Source of the DNA: Macrotis lagotis
Lineage: Eukaryota; Chordata; Mammalia; Peramelemorphia; Peramelidae
Assembly: GCF_037893015.1 (NCBI RefSeq)
Contig: NC_133658.1
Span: 889,135,592 to 889,199,591 of the forward strand
Length of the DNA stretch: 64,000 nucleotides
Direction: 5' to 3'
The translations under genes were made by a program, and so were the position numbers. Under the pieces are notes generated by a model. It saw nothing but the letters and a program-made list of their open reading frames with translations. It made no database searches and had not been told where the DNA came from. Below are positions 22,170-32,919 of the stretch, piece by piece (positions within the stretch are counted from its first letter, which is position 1; every line of letters begins with the position of its first letter).

Positions 22170-23744
22170 TATAGTAAATGCCTCCATTGTCTATCTCTAT
22201 AAAAGTAAAAGGAATAGATTGTCCTGTGACAATCACAGCGGTATTTCTCTTTTAATCATTGCTGATAAGAGTCTTGCCAGAGTCCTTCTCAATAGGTTGA
22301 TCCTTCACCTGGAAGATGATCACCTCCCTGAGAGTCAGTGTGGTTTTAGAAGGGGTCAAGGAATAGTTGATATGGTGTTTGCTGCCCGACAACTCCAGGA
22401 AAAATGCCAAAAACAGCAGACGTCTGTTGTAGATATGACCAAGGCCTTTGATACCATCAGCTGTGAGGGTTTATGGGAAATTATGTCAAAATTTGGTTGC
22501 CGTGAAGTTCATTAGTATCGTATGTCAGTTTCATGATGGTGTGATGGCATTCCTGGCTTCTGGTTAGTGGACAATGTTCTTGAGATTTCCCAGTCAGCAA
22601 TGGAGTAAAACAAGGATATGTCCTTGCTCCCATATTTTTAAGTATGATGTTTTCAGCCATGTTATCAAATTCCTTCACTGAGGATGAATATGGTCTCAAC
22701 TACCACACTAATGGCAAATTCTTCAGCTTGAAAAGGCTACAAGCCAAGACTGGAGGAAGTGTTGGTGCAGGATCTTCTGTCACAGATGACTGTGCCCTGA
22801 ATGCAGCCTCCAAAGCTTAAATGTAACAAAGTATGGATCTATTCTCTGCCACTCAATCTAATTTTGATCTAACAATCAAAACCAAGCTCACCACCATCCA
22901 TATGTGGAACCATTGATTACAGCAAATGGAGAAGTTCTGAGTGCTATGGACAAGCTCACTAACCTTGGCAGTGTCCTTTCCAGGGAGGAACCACATTGAC
23001 AATGAGGCTGACACATGCATTGCCAGAGTTAGCTCAGTATTTAGGAGGCTCTGAAAGAAAGTGTGGGAGAGAAGAGATATTAGACTAACTAGCATACTGA
23101 AGGTCTACAGAGCAGTTGTGTTGACCTCATTGCTATGTACCTGTGGAAAGTCTACCAGCTCCATGTCAGGAAACTGAATCACTTCCATTTAAATTGTCTT
23201 AGGGAGATTCCAAAGATCACCTGGCAGGAGAAGATACCAGACACCGAGATCCATTCTCAAGCTAAACTGCCTAGCATTCCAACATTACTTCAGAAAGTGC
23301 AGCTACAATGGACTGGACAGTTAGAATGCTCGGTGTATGCTTGCCAAAAATATTTTATGGTGAATTCACACAAGGCAAGCGCTCACAAGGGGGTCAGAAG
23401 AAGTGATACCAAGATACCCTGAAGGTCTCATTGAAGAACTTTAGAATTGATTGTACTGCATGCGAGACACTGGCACAGGACTGCCCAGTATGGCATGCCC
23501 TCATCAGAGAGGGTACTAAGCTCTTTGAGGAAGGCAGAACGGAAGCAGCTCAAAGAAAATGTGACACAAGTTTAGAGTACCCATCCCAGGTATTCACATG
23601 AACTATTTGTGCCCAACTTGTGGTAGAGCATTCCAAGCTCATATTGGTCTGATCAGCTATAGTTGGACACACTGTCATTTCTCTCAAACATAGTAATGCC
23701 ATTTTGGTCTTCGATAATGAAGGATAAGAACCAACTATAGTAAA
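22170..23744 (+). mobile_element. 5'-truncated LINE with reverse-transcriptase remnants and 9-bp target duplication
   Basis: A + frame (about 22168-22515) reads NHSGISLLIIADKSLARVLL, then LPESQCGFRRGQGIVDMVFA and SVVDMTKAFDTISCEGLW. This is the finger/palm part of a non-LTR reverse transcriptase, with the metal-binding VDMTKAFD box. After frame breaks, TDDCALNAASKA (about 22782) is a degraded catalytic box (usual form A/T-DD). MDLFSATQSNFDLTIKTK follows near 22835. Later frames give [20 protein letters not shown] (about 23165), then near the end CPTCGRAFQAHIGLISY-WTH (about 23604-23670), a C2H2-like finger. The copy is flanked by tatagtaaa at 22170-22178 and 23736-23744. It is dead: several stops and frameshifts, no endonuclease domain. 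The clade is uncertain (RTE/CR1-like). Confidence 0.85.
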
Positions 23745-24300
23745 ATAACCAATTATTGATTGAGTTTAAGACTTTTTTCTTTCTATATTCTCATTCAGTG
23801 TATTATAAAGCCAATTATAAACACATAACTGAGCTTGCCCCAAAATTACTCCACCTACATTATCTTGTCTAAATGGAGTTGTTATTCCTAATCTGGGTGA
23901 ATTTCTACTCATTGTCTGACTTGGGAGATTCCTTTGTCTGGAACAGATGGGGAACCTTTTATTTACAAGGGTCATTTGGATATTTATAATATAATCCCCA
24001 GGCTAATTTGGTCAAACATTTAATTAATTCACCCCTAGAAAACTACTAGATTTATTGAATTTCAAGTCCCACCTACAATTGCCTTGAAATCACCAGACCT
24101 ATACAACTCAAGGTTCTCTGTCCCTAGTATAGATTGACCTGAGAGTGGTCTGAGACAAAAGTCAAAGTCACTGGTCAAAGTCATACTCCTCCTAGGGCTT
24201 CATTAGAATAGACCCACCTCTAATTGTAATATTCATTTCCTCATTAATTTTTTAACATATTAGCATTGATTGCCATTTGTGGGAATATTCACTCTTCCAA
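23745..24300. other. Intergenic stretch, no recognised feature
   Basis: AT-rich, with no clear repeat or gene signature. Confidence 0.5.
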
Positions 24301-24309
24301 GGTCCTCCA

Positions 24310-24454
24310 TGGGGTGGCTAGGTGGTGCAGTGGATAGAGCACCAGCCCTGGAGTCAGGAGTACCTGAGTTCAAATCCGGTCTCAGACACTTAATAATTAC
24401 CTAGCTGTGTGGCCTTGGGCAAGTCACTTAACCCTATTGCCTTGCAAAAAAAAG
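24310..24454 (+). mobile_element. tRNA-derived marsupial SINE
   Basis: 'ggctaggtggtgcagtggat', 'gagttcaaatccggtctcag', 'cacttaataattacctagct' and an A tail ending near 24453. Flanks 'gtcctccatg' and 'gtcttccatg' are a likely target duplication with one change. Confidence 0.9.
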
Positions 24455-24455
24455 T

Positions 24456-25060
24456 CTTCCATGACTTATCTTGGTTTTATGAGAGAAAGCCAAATGGCTA
24501 TACTTTTACTAATTATTTACTAACCATAATTAATAAAATGATTTGTTATCCAGAAATTATTTCTCTTGTGCTTTTAATTCATCAAAATGGAAGGTAGGGA
24601 TTCTAAGAGGAGAAAGTCAGGAGAGATGGTTTACCAGGTATGGAGATAGTTTATGTAAAGGCAAAAAGATGATAGATAGAGTATGGAATGGTATGTAAGG
24701 AAAAGAGATAGCTCACAGTAGTGAATAGAGAGCCAGACTCAATCAATGAGATATCAGATTTGGCACATTCCAGGCAGCTATCTAAGCCTAGATATCAAAG
24801 ACTTGGTGCCTACCTACTTTGCCAGAAGGAGTTTCCTTACCAAGAAGTTCTTTATGCCAATGAAATCATAGGTTTATGCCTTATTATATGTCCCTATTAA
24901 TTAAAGCATAATTGCTCCTGTAGGAGCTATAGCCATAGGGTTCTTACTACCAAAGTCCTTGGCACTGTAAAATTGTTTAGCTTTAGAAATTGATATCATA
25001 TTATAAGTGGAAATGACATTCAAGAAAAAGGCATGACTATCCATTTTCCTGCTGCCCCCT
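24456..25060. other. Intergenic stretch, no recognised feature
   Basis: AT-rich sequence with no gene. Confidence 0.5.
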
Positions 25061-25064
25061 CAGG

Positions 25065-25240
25065 AGCCTTGAGGCCTTCCTGTCTGACTTGTATTGAAAT
25101 CTTCCCTATATGTTATCTCTCCCATAAGAATGTGAGGCTCTTGAGAGCAGGGGCTATTTTTTCTATTTGAACCTTCATTGCCTGGCTCATGGTAAGGGCT
25201 TAATACTTCATTCATTCAAGGGCATCTTCACATGGGCCAA
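25065..25240 (+). mobile_element. L2-like LINE 3' end fragment
   Basis: 'gaggccttcctgtctgactt', 'gaatgtgaggctcttgagag' and 'gctcatggtaagggcttaat' match the order of the L2-like 3' ends at 28.8, 34.5 and 55.7 kb. Confidence 0.6.
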
Positions 25241-25244
25241 CTTC

Positions 25245-26400
25245 CTTGGAACATAAAGTGAAAGTCACATCAGTCCTTAAAATATTTGAAGACAGTTGTC
25301 TTGTTCCCTCGAGTGTTCTCTGAGTTATACATTCCCAGTGTTAAACAACATTTGAAGTGTCTTCACACCCTGCTCCTTATCCCTCAGATAAGCTTTGATC
25401 AGTAGGAGAGACAGGACTGAAATGAATTATAATTTAGAAATGGAGATTCAGGACAGTGGTTTAGAAAGAAACATAGATTCGATGTACTCTAGGGATCAGA
25501 AAACACAGACATTTTATGTTTGTTTAAATGGCAAAACAAATTTGAGTCCTTTGTGGGGCTGGGGAGAGGCACAATAATATTAAGTAAATAAAGCAAATAA
25601 ATGGAAAATCAAATTAAATCCAGGGCATAATCAGAAAATTATGGATAACACATAGGAAATGATTATGGAACTATCAGCATTGTTTAACTTTCAAAGCCCG
25701 CTGATTGTCTATGTCTGTTCTAATATGTAGCTTTGTTGATTGTACAGAGAAGGCATGGAGGAGGAACAAAGTTGGTCTTTGAACTGTCAGTCATCTCAGA
25801 AAGCTGGTCATCCTTGATTTGATGTGTGACTTGAGGTTCTAAAGACAAATTTCATCAAAGGAACTCAACCTTGAAATAACTGCATACTGGAGTAATATGT
25901 TTTTCAGCAGGGGGCAAACCACTAAAAAAAAGGGTAGCATCTTACCTTTTAAGGGAAAACAAGACTTGGAACCCTTCTTGCATATAAAAGCTCTGTGGAA
26001 TCTTCCTCTAGCCACTGGCAGAGGAGAAAGACAGGACCTCAAGGCTATGATTCTGCATCTATATATAGAAGAATGTGACTGGCCGCATTTATATAGCTAA
26101 TATATAAATTTAATGTTTGCTATCTGTTCAGTGCTTTTGCTTTTCCTAAGCAGCAATCTATGCAGCCATCTCATTAAACTATTTAAAATCATGACCTTGA
26201 GTGATGGTGGATACATGAATCAAAATAAAAAGGTGTGGGAAAAGGCATGGCCAAATATTTTGGGAACGAGTGAGAGACTGAATGTTATGCTCTTGGATAA
26301 GAGTAATGTAGCAAAGGGAATACAGTCTGGGTGAGTGACATTCATGTACTCCCTGTATCCTGACTATGGAAAGGATCCTGATTACCAGCCTAGTTTACAA
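25245..26400. other. Intergenic stretch, little recognised
   Basis: A possible CR1-like antisense scrap at about 25245-25390 ('aaaatatttgaagacagttg'). The open frames at 25395-25577, 25897-26100 and 26113-26334 have no family features. Confidence 0.4.
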
Positions 26401-26407
26401 CACCAGT

Positions 26408-26665
26408 TATATGTTGTGGTTCAGTGGATAAAGCACCAAGCTTGGTGTCAGGAAGACCTGAAAATTAGGTCAAAGACTAGTTGTGTGATCTGAGGCAAGT
26501 CATTTAACCTCTGTTTAGTTTCAATGTTTTTAAGAAGAGTACAATGATAACACTTGCCTCCCAGTGTTTTTCTGAGGATTAAGTACAATTTGTAAAGTGA
26601 CTAGCACATAGTAGATATGTAAGTGCTAGTGATGATAATGGTAATTATGATTATGATGATGATGA
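26408..26665 (+). mobile_element. MIR-like SINE, sense, near full length
   Basis: 'gttcagtggataaagcacc', 'gatctgaggcaagtcattta', 'aacacttgcctcccagtgtt', 'tttgtaaagtgactagcaca' and a tail rich in GATGAT. Confidence 0.75.
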
Positions 26666-26707
26666 TTTGTTGAATTCAAAAATAAGATTTTACACATTCT
26701 TGTTTCA

Positions 26708-26902
26708 ATTTTGTCTTATTAAGGGGCAGCTAGGTGGCACAGTGGATAGAGTCAGGAGTAGCTGAGTTCAAATCCGGTCTCAGACACTTAATAATTACCT
26801 AGCCGTGTGGCCTTGGGCAAACCACTTAACCCCATTGCCTTGCAAAAAAAATCTAAAAAAAAATTAAAATTAAAATAAAAAAATAAAAATTTTGTCTTAT
26901 TA
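26708..26902 (+). mobile_element. tRNA-SINE with internal deletion and 14-bp target duplication
   Basis: The SINE body spans about 26722-26888. 'gcagctaggtggcacagtgg' runs into 'atagagtcaggagtagctg', so about 14 bases present in sister copies ('caccagccctggag') are missing. It has a long A/T-interrupted tail. The perfect direct repeat attttgtcttatta lies at 26708-26721 and 26889-26902. Confidence 0.93.
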
Positions 26903-26989
26903 GATTCAACTTGGTAGTCTAGGTTGTTGAAAAATCTTTTTCGGGTTCTGGCTCTGTCATCTAATATTTTAAACTATCTTTCCTTAGCT

Positions 26990-27310
26990 TTGGGCCATCA
27001 GTCAATCAAAAGGCATTTTAAAAGTTCTTATTATGTGTCAGACACTCTGCTAGCTTCTGAAGACACACAAAAAGCATAGCTGGTTTTGTTTCATTTAAAT
27101 AAGGGAGATAACACTCATAAATTGGAGTATATAAGGTAAATACAAGGTATAGGGAAGATAACTTCAGAGGAGAAGCCACTAATGGCTAAGAGGTTCTAGA
27201 AAGATCTCCTGGAGGAGATAGAATTTGAGGTAAGTCTTAGAGCAAGCAAATATTCTAAGACTTGTATGTTAAGAGGGCAAGCATTTTAGGTTTGGTGAAC
27301 AACCTGTGCA
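26990..27310 (+). mobile_element. Old mid-length repeat fragment
   Basis: 'cttattatgtgtcagacact', 'aatttgaggtaagtcttaga' and 'ggcaagcattttaggtttgg' follow the order of the 57.6 kb copy. Confidence 0.45.
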
Positions 27311-27459
27311 AAGAACAGAGATGGAAGATGAAGTGTCAGTTTTATACTGTGTATCTTTGTCCAAATTTTTGATAAAAAAAATGTTCACTAGCACTGGGCC
27401 AGGCATAACTTTTTATCCCTCGTTCCCTCAAAGTTCTCCCCTAGAGATTTTTTATAAGG

Positions 27460-27655
27460 TTGATGATGTTTGTCCTTTAATTTTGAAGAATACCATAGGG
27501 AGGTGATGCCTTGACAATCAAGTGAATTGGATTTGAGTGAGGGGGGCAGGGTCTGCTGTGCTGTTACCAGCCTCACTTTCTCCTGTAGAACTATCTGGGT
27601 CCCATGACCAGATATGTATCAGGACAACTGGAGATGGCCCTAGAGATATGTCATG
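27460..27655 (-). mobile_element. SINE with LINE-like tail, antisense 3' part
   Basis: Begins 'gatgatgtttgtcctttaat', then 'ggaggtgatgccttgacaat', 'gtgaattggatttgagtgag' and 'gggtcccatgaccagatatg'. This is the antisense tail shared with copies at 32490, 35163, 40966 and 60217. The tRNA-like head is missing. Confidence 0.75.
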
Positions 27656-27959
27656 AATGACTGTTCTTTGCATCTGGTCAATCTGAATCCAATTTGTTGT
27701 ATTATCATTTCTAAAGAATAAATAGTATGACATATTTTACCAAAAGTTTTATTAATATCTAGGCAAACTTTAGCTATAGCATTCATCTCATCCACCAATA
27801 AATTCCAGTGGTTTCCTATTGTCTCTAGGAACAAAAATAAAACGATCTTTTCAGCATTCATTCAATTCAATGGTGTTCATTAATCCTTTCCTAAATTTCT
27901 AGTCTTCTTACACATGAATACCTAACATATACCCGTTGATACAGTGACATTGGGCTCCT

Positions 27960-28095
27960 GGCTGTTTCACAAATAACTTTTCATCTCTTGGCTCCAGGCA
28001 TTTTCTCTGGTTGTCTTCCATGTTTGGAATCCTTTCCTTCTTCCACCTATTGACTTCTCTGGCTTCCTTTGAGTTCCAACAAAAATCCCACCAAA
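27960..28095 (+). mobile_element. L2-like LINE 3' region, first part
   Basis: 'ccatgtttggaatcctttcc', 'ctctggcttcctttgagttc' and 'caacaaaaatccca'. It is broken by an inserted LINE copy and resumes at about 28787. Confidence 0.55.
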
Positions 28096-28786
28096 AGTAT
28101 GGGAGTGAAGAGGTTTGGGATGCATATTAAACTGAAGACCTACAGAGCTGTTGACCTACAGCTGGCCTCAATGTTGTATGCCTGTAAAACCTTAACTTTA
28201 CCCATTCTATGTTAGAAAATGGAACTGCATCCACTGGAATTGTCTCAGAAAGATCCTGAAGTTTATCTGGCAAGATTAGGTATCAGACACTAAGGTTTTT
28301 TTCCTACAGATAAATTGTTAGATATTCAAACTCTATTGAAGAGAGTCCAACTCTGATAGACGGGCTATGGAATGTCATACTCAGGCTTACCCTAAAGACT
28401 GTTTTACAGAGCACAAGGTAAGTGCTCACATAGTGAACAGAAGAAACAGTATAAGGTATCTCTGAAGGTATCTCTCAAAGAACTTTAGTATTGACTGAGA
28501 CTGAGGAAATGCTGGTACAGGACTGGCCAGCATGATGTGCCTACATCAAAAAAAGACAATGCACTCTATGAGCACAGCAAACTTGCAGAAACACAGAGGA
28601 AAAAAATGAACTGCACAAATCCAGAGCCACTTCCACTCTAAATGTTCCAATGGACCACTTTAACCAAATTTGTAGTACTACCTTCCAAACTGAGAATGGT
28701 CTAATCAACCATAGCCTAAACTACTATAGTCCAACTCCAAAATTGTGATGCCATTGATTTTCTTGGAAAACAAAGGAGAACAAAAT
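28092..28786 (+). mobile_element. 3' end of the same LINE family as 22.2 kb, nested in L2-like sequence
   Basis: 'aactgaagacctacagagct', 'cctggcctcaatg'-like text, 'aatggaactgcatccactgg', 'gatcctgaagtttatctgg' and 'gtctaatcaaccatagcct' parallel the 23.1-23.7 kb end, including a decayed finger segment. It is bounded by 'caaaaatccca' (about 28079) and 'caaaatccca' (about 28780), a probable target duplication. Very diverged and non-coding. Confidence 0.7.
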
Positions 28787-28955
28787 CCCATCTTCTAGAG
28801 GAAGCCTTGCCCAACCCTCTGGACTTTGTCTTTCCCATTAGATTGTATGCTCCTTGAGGTCAGGGAGTATCTTTTGTTTCCTTTTGTATCCCCAGAACTT
28901 GGCTCAGTGTCTGAAGTCTAGTAGATACTTCATAAATATTGATGGATTAATTAGT
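28787..28955 (+). mobile_element. L2-like LINE 3' region, second part
   Basis: 'tctagaggaagccttgccca', 'gattgtatgctccttgaggt', 'tttgtatccccagaacttgg' and 'agatacttcataaatattga' complete the element interrupted at 28.1 kb. Confidence 0.65.
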
Positions 28956-29050
28956 AAATCTAGTTTTTTTGAAAAGTATTTGCTTAAAAGAAACTAAGGA
29001 TTCTAAGAGACATAAGTAAAAAGGAACAGATTTCTGATATAGGGTTTTGT

Positions 29051-29295
29051 TGTTGCTGTTTTGCCTATTAGTCTTATTCAAGTCTTCTTGACTCCATTTG
29101 GGGCTTCCTTGGCAAAAATACTGGAGTGGTTTGCCATTTTCTTCTCCAGTTCATTTACAGATAAGGAGACTGAGGTAAACAGGGTGAAGAGACTTGTCTC
29201 AAGTCACACAAGTAGTAAGTATCTAAGGCCAGGTTGAACTCAGATCCTCCTGACTCCAAGACTAGTGTTCTATCCCTTGTGCCATCTAGTTGCCC
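29051..29295 (-). mobile_element. Longer marsupial tRNA-SINE, antisense, full length
   Basis: 'gactccatttggggcttcct', 'ggcaaaaatactggagtggt', 'cagataaggagactgaggta' and 'gtgccatctagttgcccag' give the complete antisense layout. Confidence 0.88.
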
Positions 29296-29499
29296 AGTTG
29301 GCAATAGGTAGCCTATGCAAAATCATAAAAGTGGAAAATGGAATACTAAGTTTCAAGAATAGCAAATAGACCAGGGAGGGCATGCATAAGGAAGTCTAAA
29401 AATCTAGACTAGACTATGAAATCTTTAAAGAGCAAGATGAGGAAATTGAGACTTCAAAAGGAATCAAATAGATATTAGGAGCAACCTCATTTTTCAGAG

Positions 29500-29905
29500 C
29501 AAGTAAGCTTTCCCTTGTCCTTGACATAATAAAGATTCTTTGTACTCATCCTCTGGATGATAATAGCCACAGCAAAGTCCCAGTATTGTCTTGCTTTGAC
29601 CAGCGCCAGGTAAGTTTGCACAAATACCTGCTTTATCTATGTTATGGTCATGAAGACCCGCTATGAATCAAGCTAGTTACATTGCTGTGGTTAACTCTCA
29701 TTGTCAATCATTGGTATAAGATTTGGCCACACTAATATCAGTCCCCCCCCCACAGGCACATGTGCTAGAACCTCTGCTTGCAAGTCATTACCCTCACTTT
29801 GCAATTAAACTTCTTTTTGATTCCTGACTTTCCTGTCTCTAGCCTTCTCTATTTGATTCCTTCCAATCACAGATTAGAGATTGATCCCATCCAGTTGACT
29901 TTAAT
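29500..29905 (+). mobile_element. LTR (3' part clear) of a degraded endogenous retrovirus-like element
   Basis: The 3' part has 'gcaagtcattaccctcactt', a poly(A)-signal-like AATTAAA (about 29800), 'ttgattcctgactttcctgt' and 'cacagattagagattgatcc'. Related sequence occurs at 33.64-33.81 kb and 35.97-36.11 kb. A primer-binding-site match follows at 29906. The 5' limit is uncertain. No retroviral gene is readable. Confidence 0.6.
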
Positions 29906-29925
29906 TAATGTCAGAAGTGGAATTG
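29906..29925 (+). other. Primer-binding-site-like sequence (tRNA-Leu type)
   Basis: The core tgtcagaagtgg agrees with the complement of the 3' end of tRNA-Leu as I remember it. About 16 of 20 bases agree overall. It lies just 3' of the LTR end, where a PBS belongs. ERV-L-type elements use tRNA-Leu. Confidence 0.55.
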
Positions 29926-30014
29926 GACACAGAACCAGGTCATTGGACTCTTCAGTACCATAAGAATGGTCCAGGCACTATCAGAAATTTATTTCTTTGG
30001 AGTCTGACCATTTC

Positions 30015-30030
30015 TCCCCCCCCCCCCCCC
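30015..30030. repeat. Poly(C) run
   Basis: Sixteen C residues in a row after 'gaccatttct'. A shorter C run is at about 29744-29752. Confidence 0.95.
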
Positions 30031-30039
30031 ACTATACCG

Positions 30040-31425
30040 TACTGTGCCAAATTCATTAAGTTCTCTGCTCTTGTGCCTGTTCCAATCTTCTGAGCTCCTA
30101 CCTTAGTTGAACTTGACATTCTTTTTGAGGAAAACTCCAAGGCCCCTTTGGTGACATGGTTTGTCTCAGATCACTCTTATAAGGATAATCTTTCTTAAAG
30201 TGCACTCTTCCAATATTTGACTGCTTTAATTAGCTCTGCTTTTTTAAAAACTACAACCCTTCTGAATAATCAGAACCGCATTTCTCTTGTCCTTCTACAT
30301 GCCTCTGCTGTTTTTAAACTGTACACCTCTGTAAAGTTTTTAAACAGTATGCCTCTGTAACTGTGTATCTCAATGAAATTAGAATTGTAATCATCCACTT
30401 TGTTAAAACTTTCTATCTGTGTCTTGTTTTTTGTCTGTATTTATATCTTTATAATTTAAAATGTCTGCATGTTTGTATTGTGAACTAGATTCTATTATCT
30501 TGAAAGATTTAAAATACAGTCATCCAGAAAAACTTTATAAGAGTTTAAAATCTGATAAAGATTAATGAATTTCATAGTTGAAGCAATTGTCCCAGTAAGC
30601 AGAAATAATACTCACTTTAGGCTTTCTGTGGGAGATGAAAGAAAAGAGAAAAAAAACCTGTAAAACATTTTCCCCCCTGTTATTTTAGCTTTGGCTAGGC
30701 TAGAATTACAGAAATAAAGTCAGATTATCAAAGTTTGTAGAATTACTAAAAACATTAAGCAGTTTAAGAAGTTGCAAGATTAATTATTTTAAAATTGCAG
30801 GAGAGAACATTTGAGACTTTTGGATAATTTCAGGAACTCATTTTCTTCCGAATTATCTTAGTAAGTTTTGGGTTACCACACTGTAGAATTTATTTTAAGG
30901 GAAAATAAGGATTAAGGTTTATAAAAGTTTTAAAAGTAAATGGCAGGATTAATAGTTTCATTGTTCTAGGGCTATGAAGGAAGGCAGCTGGTTTAGAAAT
31001 AATCACAGAATGAAGGAGAAAAAATAGGTAAACAAATTGCATCTTATAACAACTTCTTGTTAATACTTCACTGAAATTTCTGATCATGTAGACTTCTGTG
31101 ACTACCCAGGTCAGATACCCTCTTCTTGTTAGCCCCACTCATACCAGTTCAGATTCTCAAATGCAGGTGTTGAAAGAAAAAAAATCTGGAAAAGTGTAGG
31201 GAAACGAATTAAATTTCAGTTGCAGAAATTTATTAGCTGTGTAGTCTTAGGCAAGTTATCTTATCTCTGTTTGCCCCTCTGTTGTGAGATCAAAATCATA
31301 TAATGATTGTAAAGTGCTTAATATTTTATTGGCTTATCCTGAACACTACATTATTTCTTTAAATAAATGTAGTCATTCCATACCCGATAACTCTAAAGTA
31401 GTTTCAAAATGCCAAAGGTAATAAG
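30040..31425 (+). other. AT-rich non-coding sequence, possible interior of the LTR element
   Basis: No readable gene and mostly no SINE phrases; a MIR-like scrap lies near 31215-31330. Its position between two LTR-like pieces suggests a decayed interior, but nothing in the sequence proves it. Confidence 0.3.
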
Positions 31426-31426
31426 A

Positions 31427-32268
31427 TACTGTATTTCCCTATGTATAAGATGTCTCTTAATTTTGGGACCTGAAATTTGAAAAAATGTTTTACATGAAAT
31501 TATTTAACTCAAGTTTTATTTATTATAAAAATCATACAATTCCTCATCACTGTCAAAACTCCCAACCATCAGCTTGTCCTCATCTGTGTTGGATGACAAA
31601 TAACTTTCTTAGGAGAGGCTCTGACTGCTCTCCTGTCTGTGTCTGGTCTGTGGTTGACCAGAAGCACTCCCTGGGCAAATCTGGTGCATGAACACATACT
31701 TAATCCTTTCCATTTCGTGAACCTCAAGCAACCATTGTGTCCTCATTTGAAATCAGTCATTTTTTTTTTCATCATTAATTCTTCTGGCCTCCTGCTGAAC
31801 CATCTTTGTGGACACAGGAATTCCAATGGCCCTTTGCTCTTCAATCCATCTCTTCAATTCCCTCTTGAAATCAGGTCATTTGACTGCTTTGCCTCTAATG
31901 GCCTTCTCCTGCTAGGGTGTTTTCAATAGGGCTTCTTCTTTCCACAGCCAGTCTCGGATTGTTTTCTCAATTGGAGGAGGACCAAACTTATTGTTCAGTA
32001 GCCTGATTTCCATTCACTTTTGCAAACTGGATCACTATGGACTTGAATTTAGCACTGAGCCAATCTTTTCTGAACCAATTTTGGGCAGAACATGGCAAAA
32101 TGTCACCTAATATACCAATAACAAATAGAAGCAATGAGCACAAAGACAAGTGCAAAAAAGCAGGAAATGCAAGTAAAAAAATCTGCAACCACTGTAGAAG
32201 ATGCTCCCAGTTTTTAGACCCCAAATTTTTCAAAAAAGGGTACATTTTATACATGGGGAAATATGGTA
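31427..32268 (-). mobile_element. Internally deleted pogo/Tigger-like DNA transposon
   Basis: Inverted ends: 'ctgtatttccctatgtataa' starting at 31429, and the complement of 'catggggaaatatgg' ending at 32266, each flanked by TA (31427-31428, 32267-32268). This is the Tc1/mariner-type target site. The inner parts of the ends also mirror each other (AATTTTGGG / CCCCAAATTTTTC). On the - strand, FKSIVIQFAKVNGNQATEQ (about 32048-31990) resembles the helix-turn-helix start of pogo/Jerky-type transposases. Frames further on give PRLAVERRSPIENT- and SCVHKDGSAGG-like segments. A - strand acidic piece, DEDKLMVGSFDSDEELYDF (about 31590), looks like the C-terminus. The catalytic DDE middle is absent. About 0.84 kb, non-autonomous. 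Confidence 0.72.
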
Positions 32269-32489
32269 AATGATTTTTATAAGTGATCATTTGAAAATAC
32301 AATTGATGTTATCTGAAGTTTTGTTTCAGGTTTCAAGTTTATGATATTGTTTCTGTTATTTTCATATTTCTTAATTCTCTTATATTGTGAAATTTGAAAG
32401 ACCATTGTGACAGAAGTGCTATACATAAAAAACTTTTTAATGTGGATGCTCTTACAAATGAATTAGGCTTCTAAAAGGATGTGGTAAAA

Positions 32490-32815
32490 CTGATGTTTGT
32501 CCTTCATTCTCGAAGAAGACCGTGGCATCAGGGAGGTGTTACCATGACAAGCACATGAATTGGATTTGAGTGAAAGGAGCTGTGCTAAGTCAAAAGCTTC
32601 ACTTTCTCCTCTGGAACCATCTGAATCCAGTGGCCATATATGAATCAGGATAACTGGAAATGACCCTGGATGTGAGACAATGAGGATTAAATGATTTGCT
32701 CAAGATTACACAGCCAGTTAGTGTCAAGTGTCTGAGGCTGAATTTGAACTCATGTCTTTCTGATTCCAAGGTCAGGATACAGTGGATACACTGTGCTATC
32801 TAGCGGTCCTATGGT
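32490..32815 (-). mobile_element. SINE with LINE-like tail, antisense, full length
   Basis: 'gatgtttgtccttcattctc', 'gaagaagaccgtggcatcag', 'gcacatgaattggatttgag', 'ccagtggccatatatgaatc' and then the antisense tRNA-like part 'gaatttgaactcatgtcttt'. It ends at 'ctatctagcggtcc'. It is the best-preserved antisense copy of this family here. Confidence 0.85.
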
Positions 32816-32881
32816 AAAAATTAAATATTTGAAAACTGTTAAATATTTAATGAGATAGATTTTATTTTAAAGCAGATAGTA

Positions 32882-32916
<35 letters not shown>
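32882..32916. repeat. (AAT)n microsatellite
   Basis: About 11 AAT units. Confidence 0.95.

Positions 32917-32919
<3 letters not shown>

Noticed and set aside
21838-22236. 132-residue open frame (-)
   Set aside because: It spans old repeat fragments and a TA/CA tract; Tyr/Val/Ile-rich text comes from the simple repeat.
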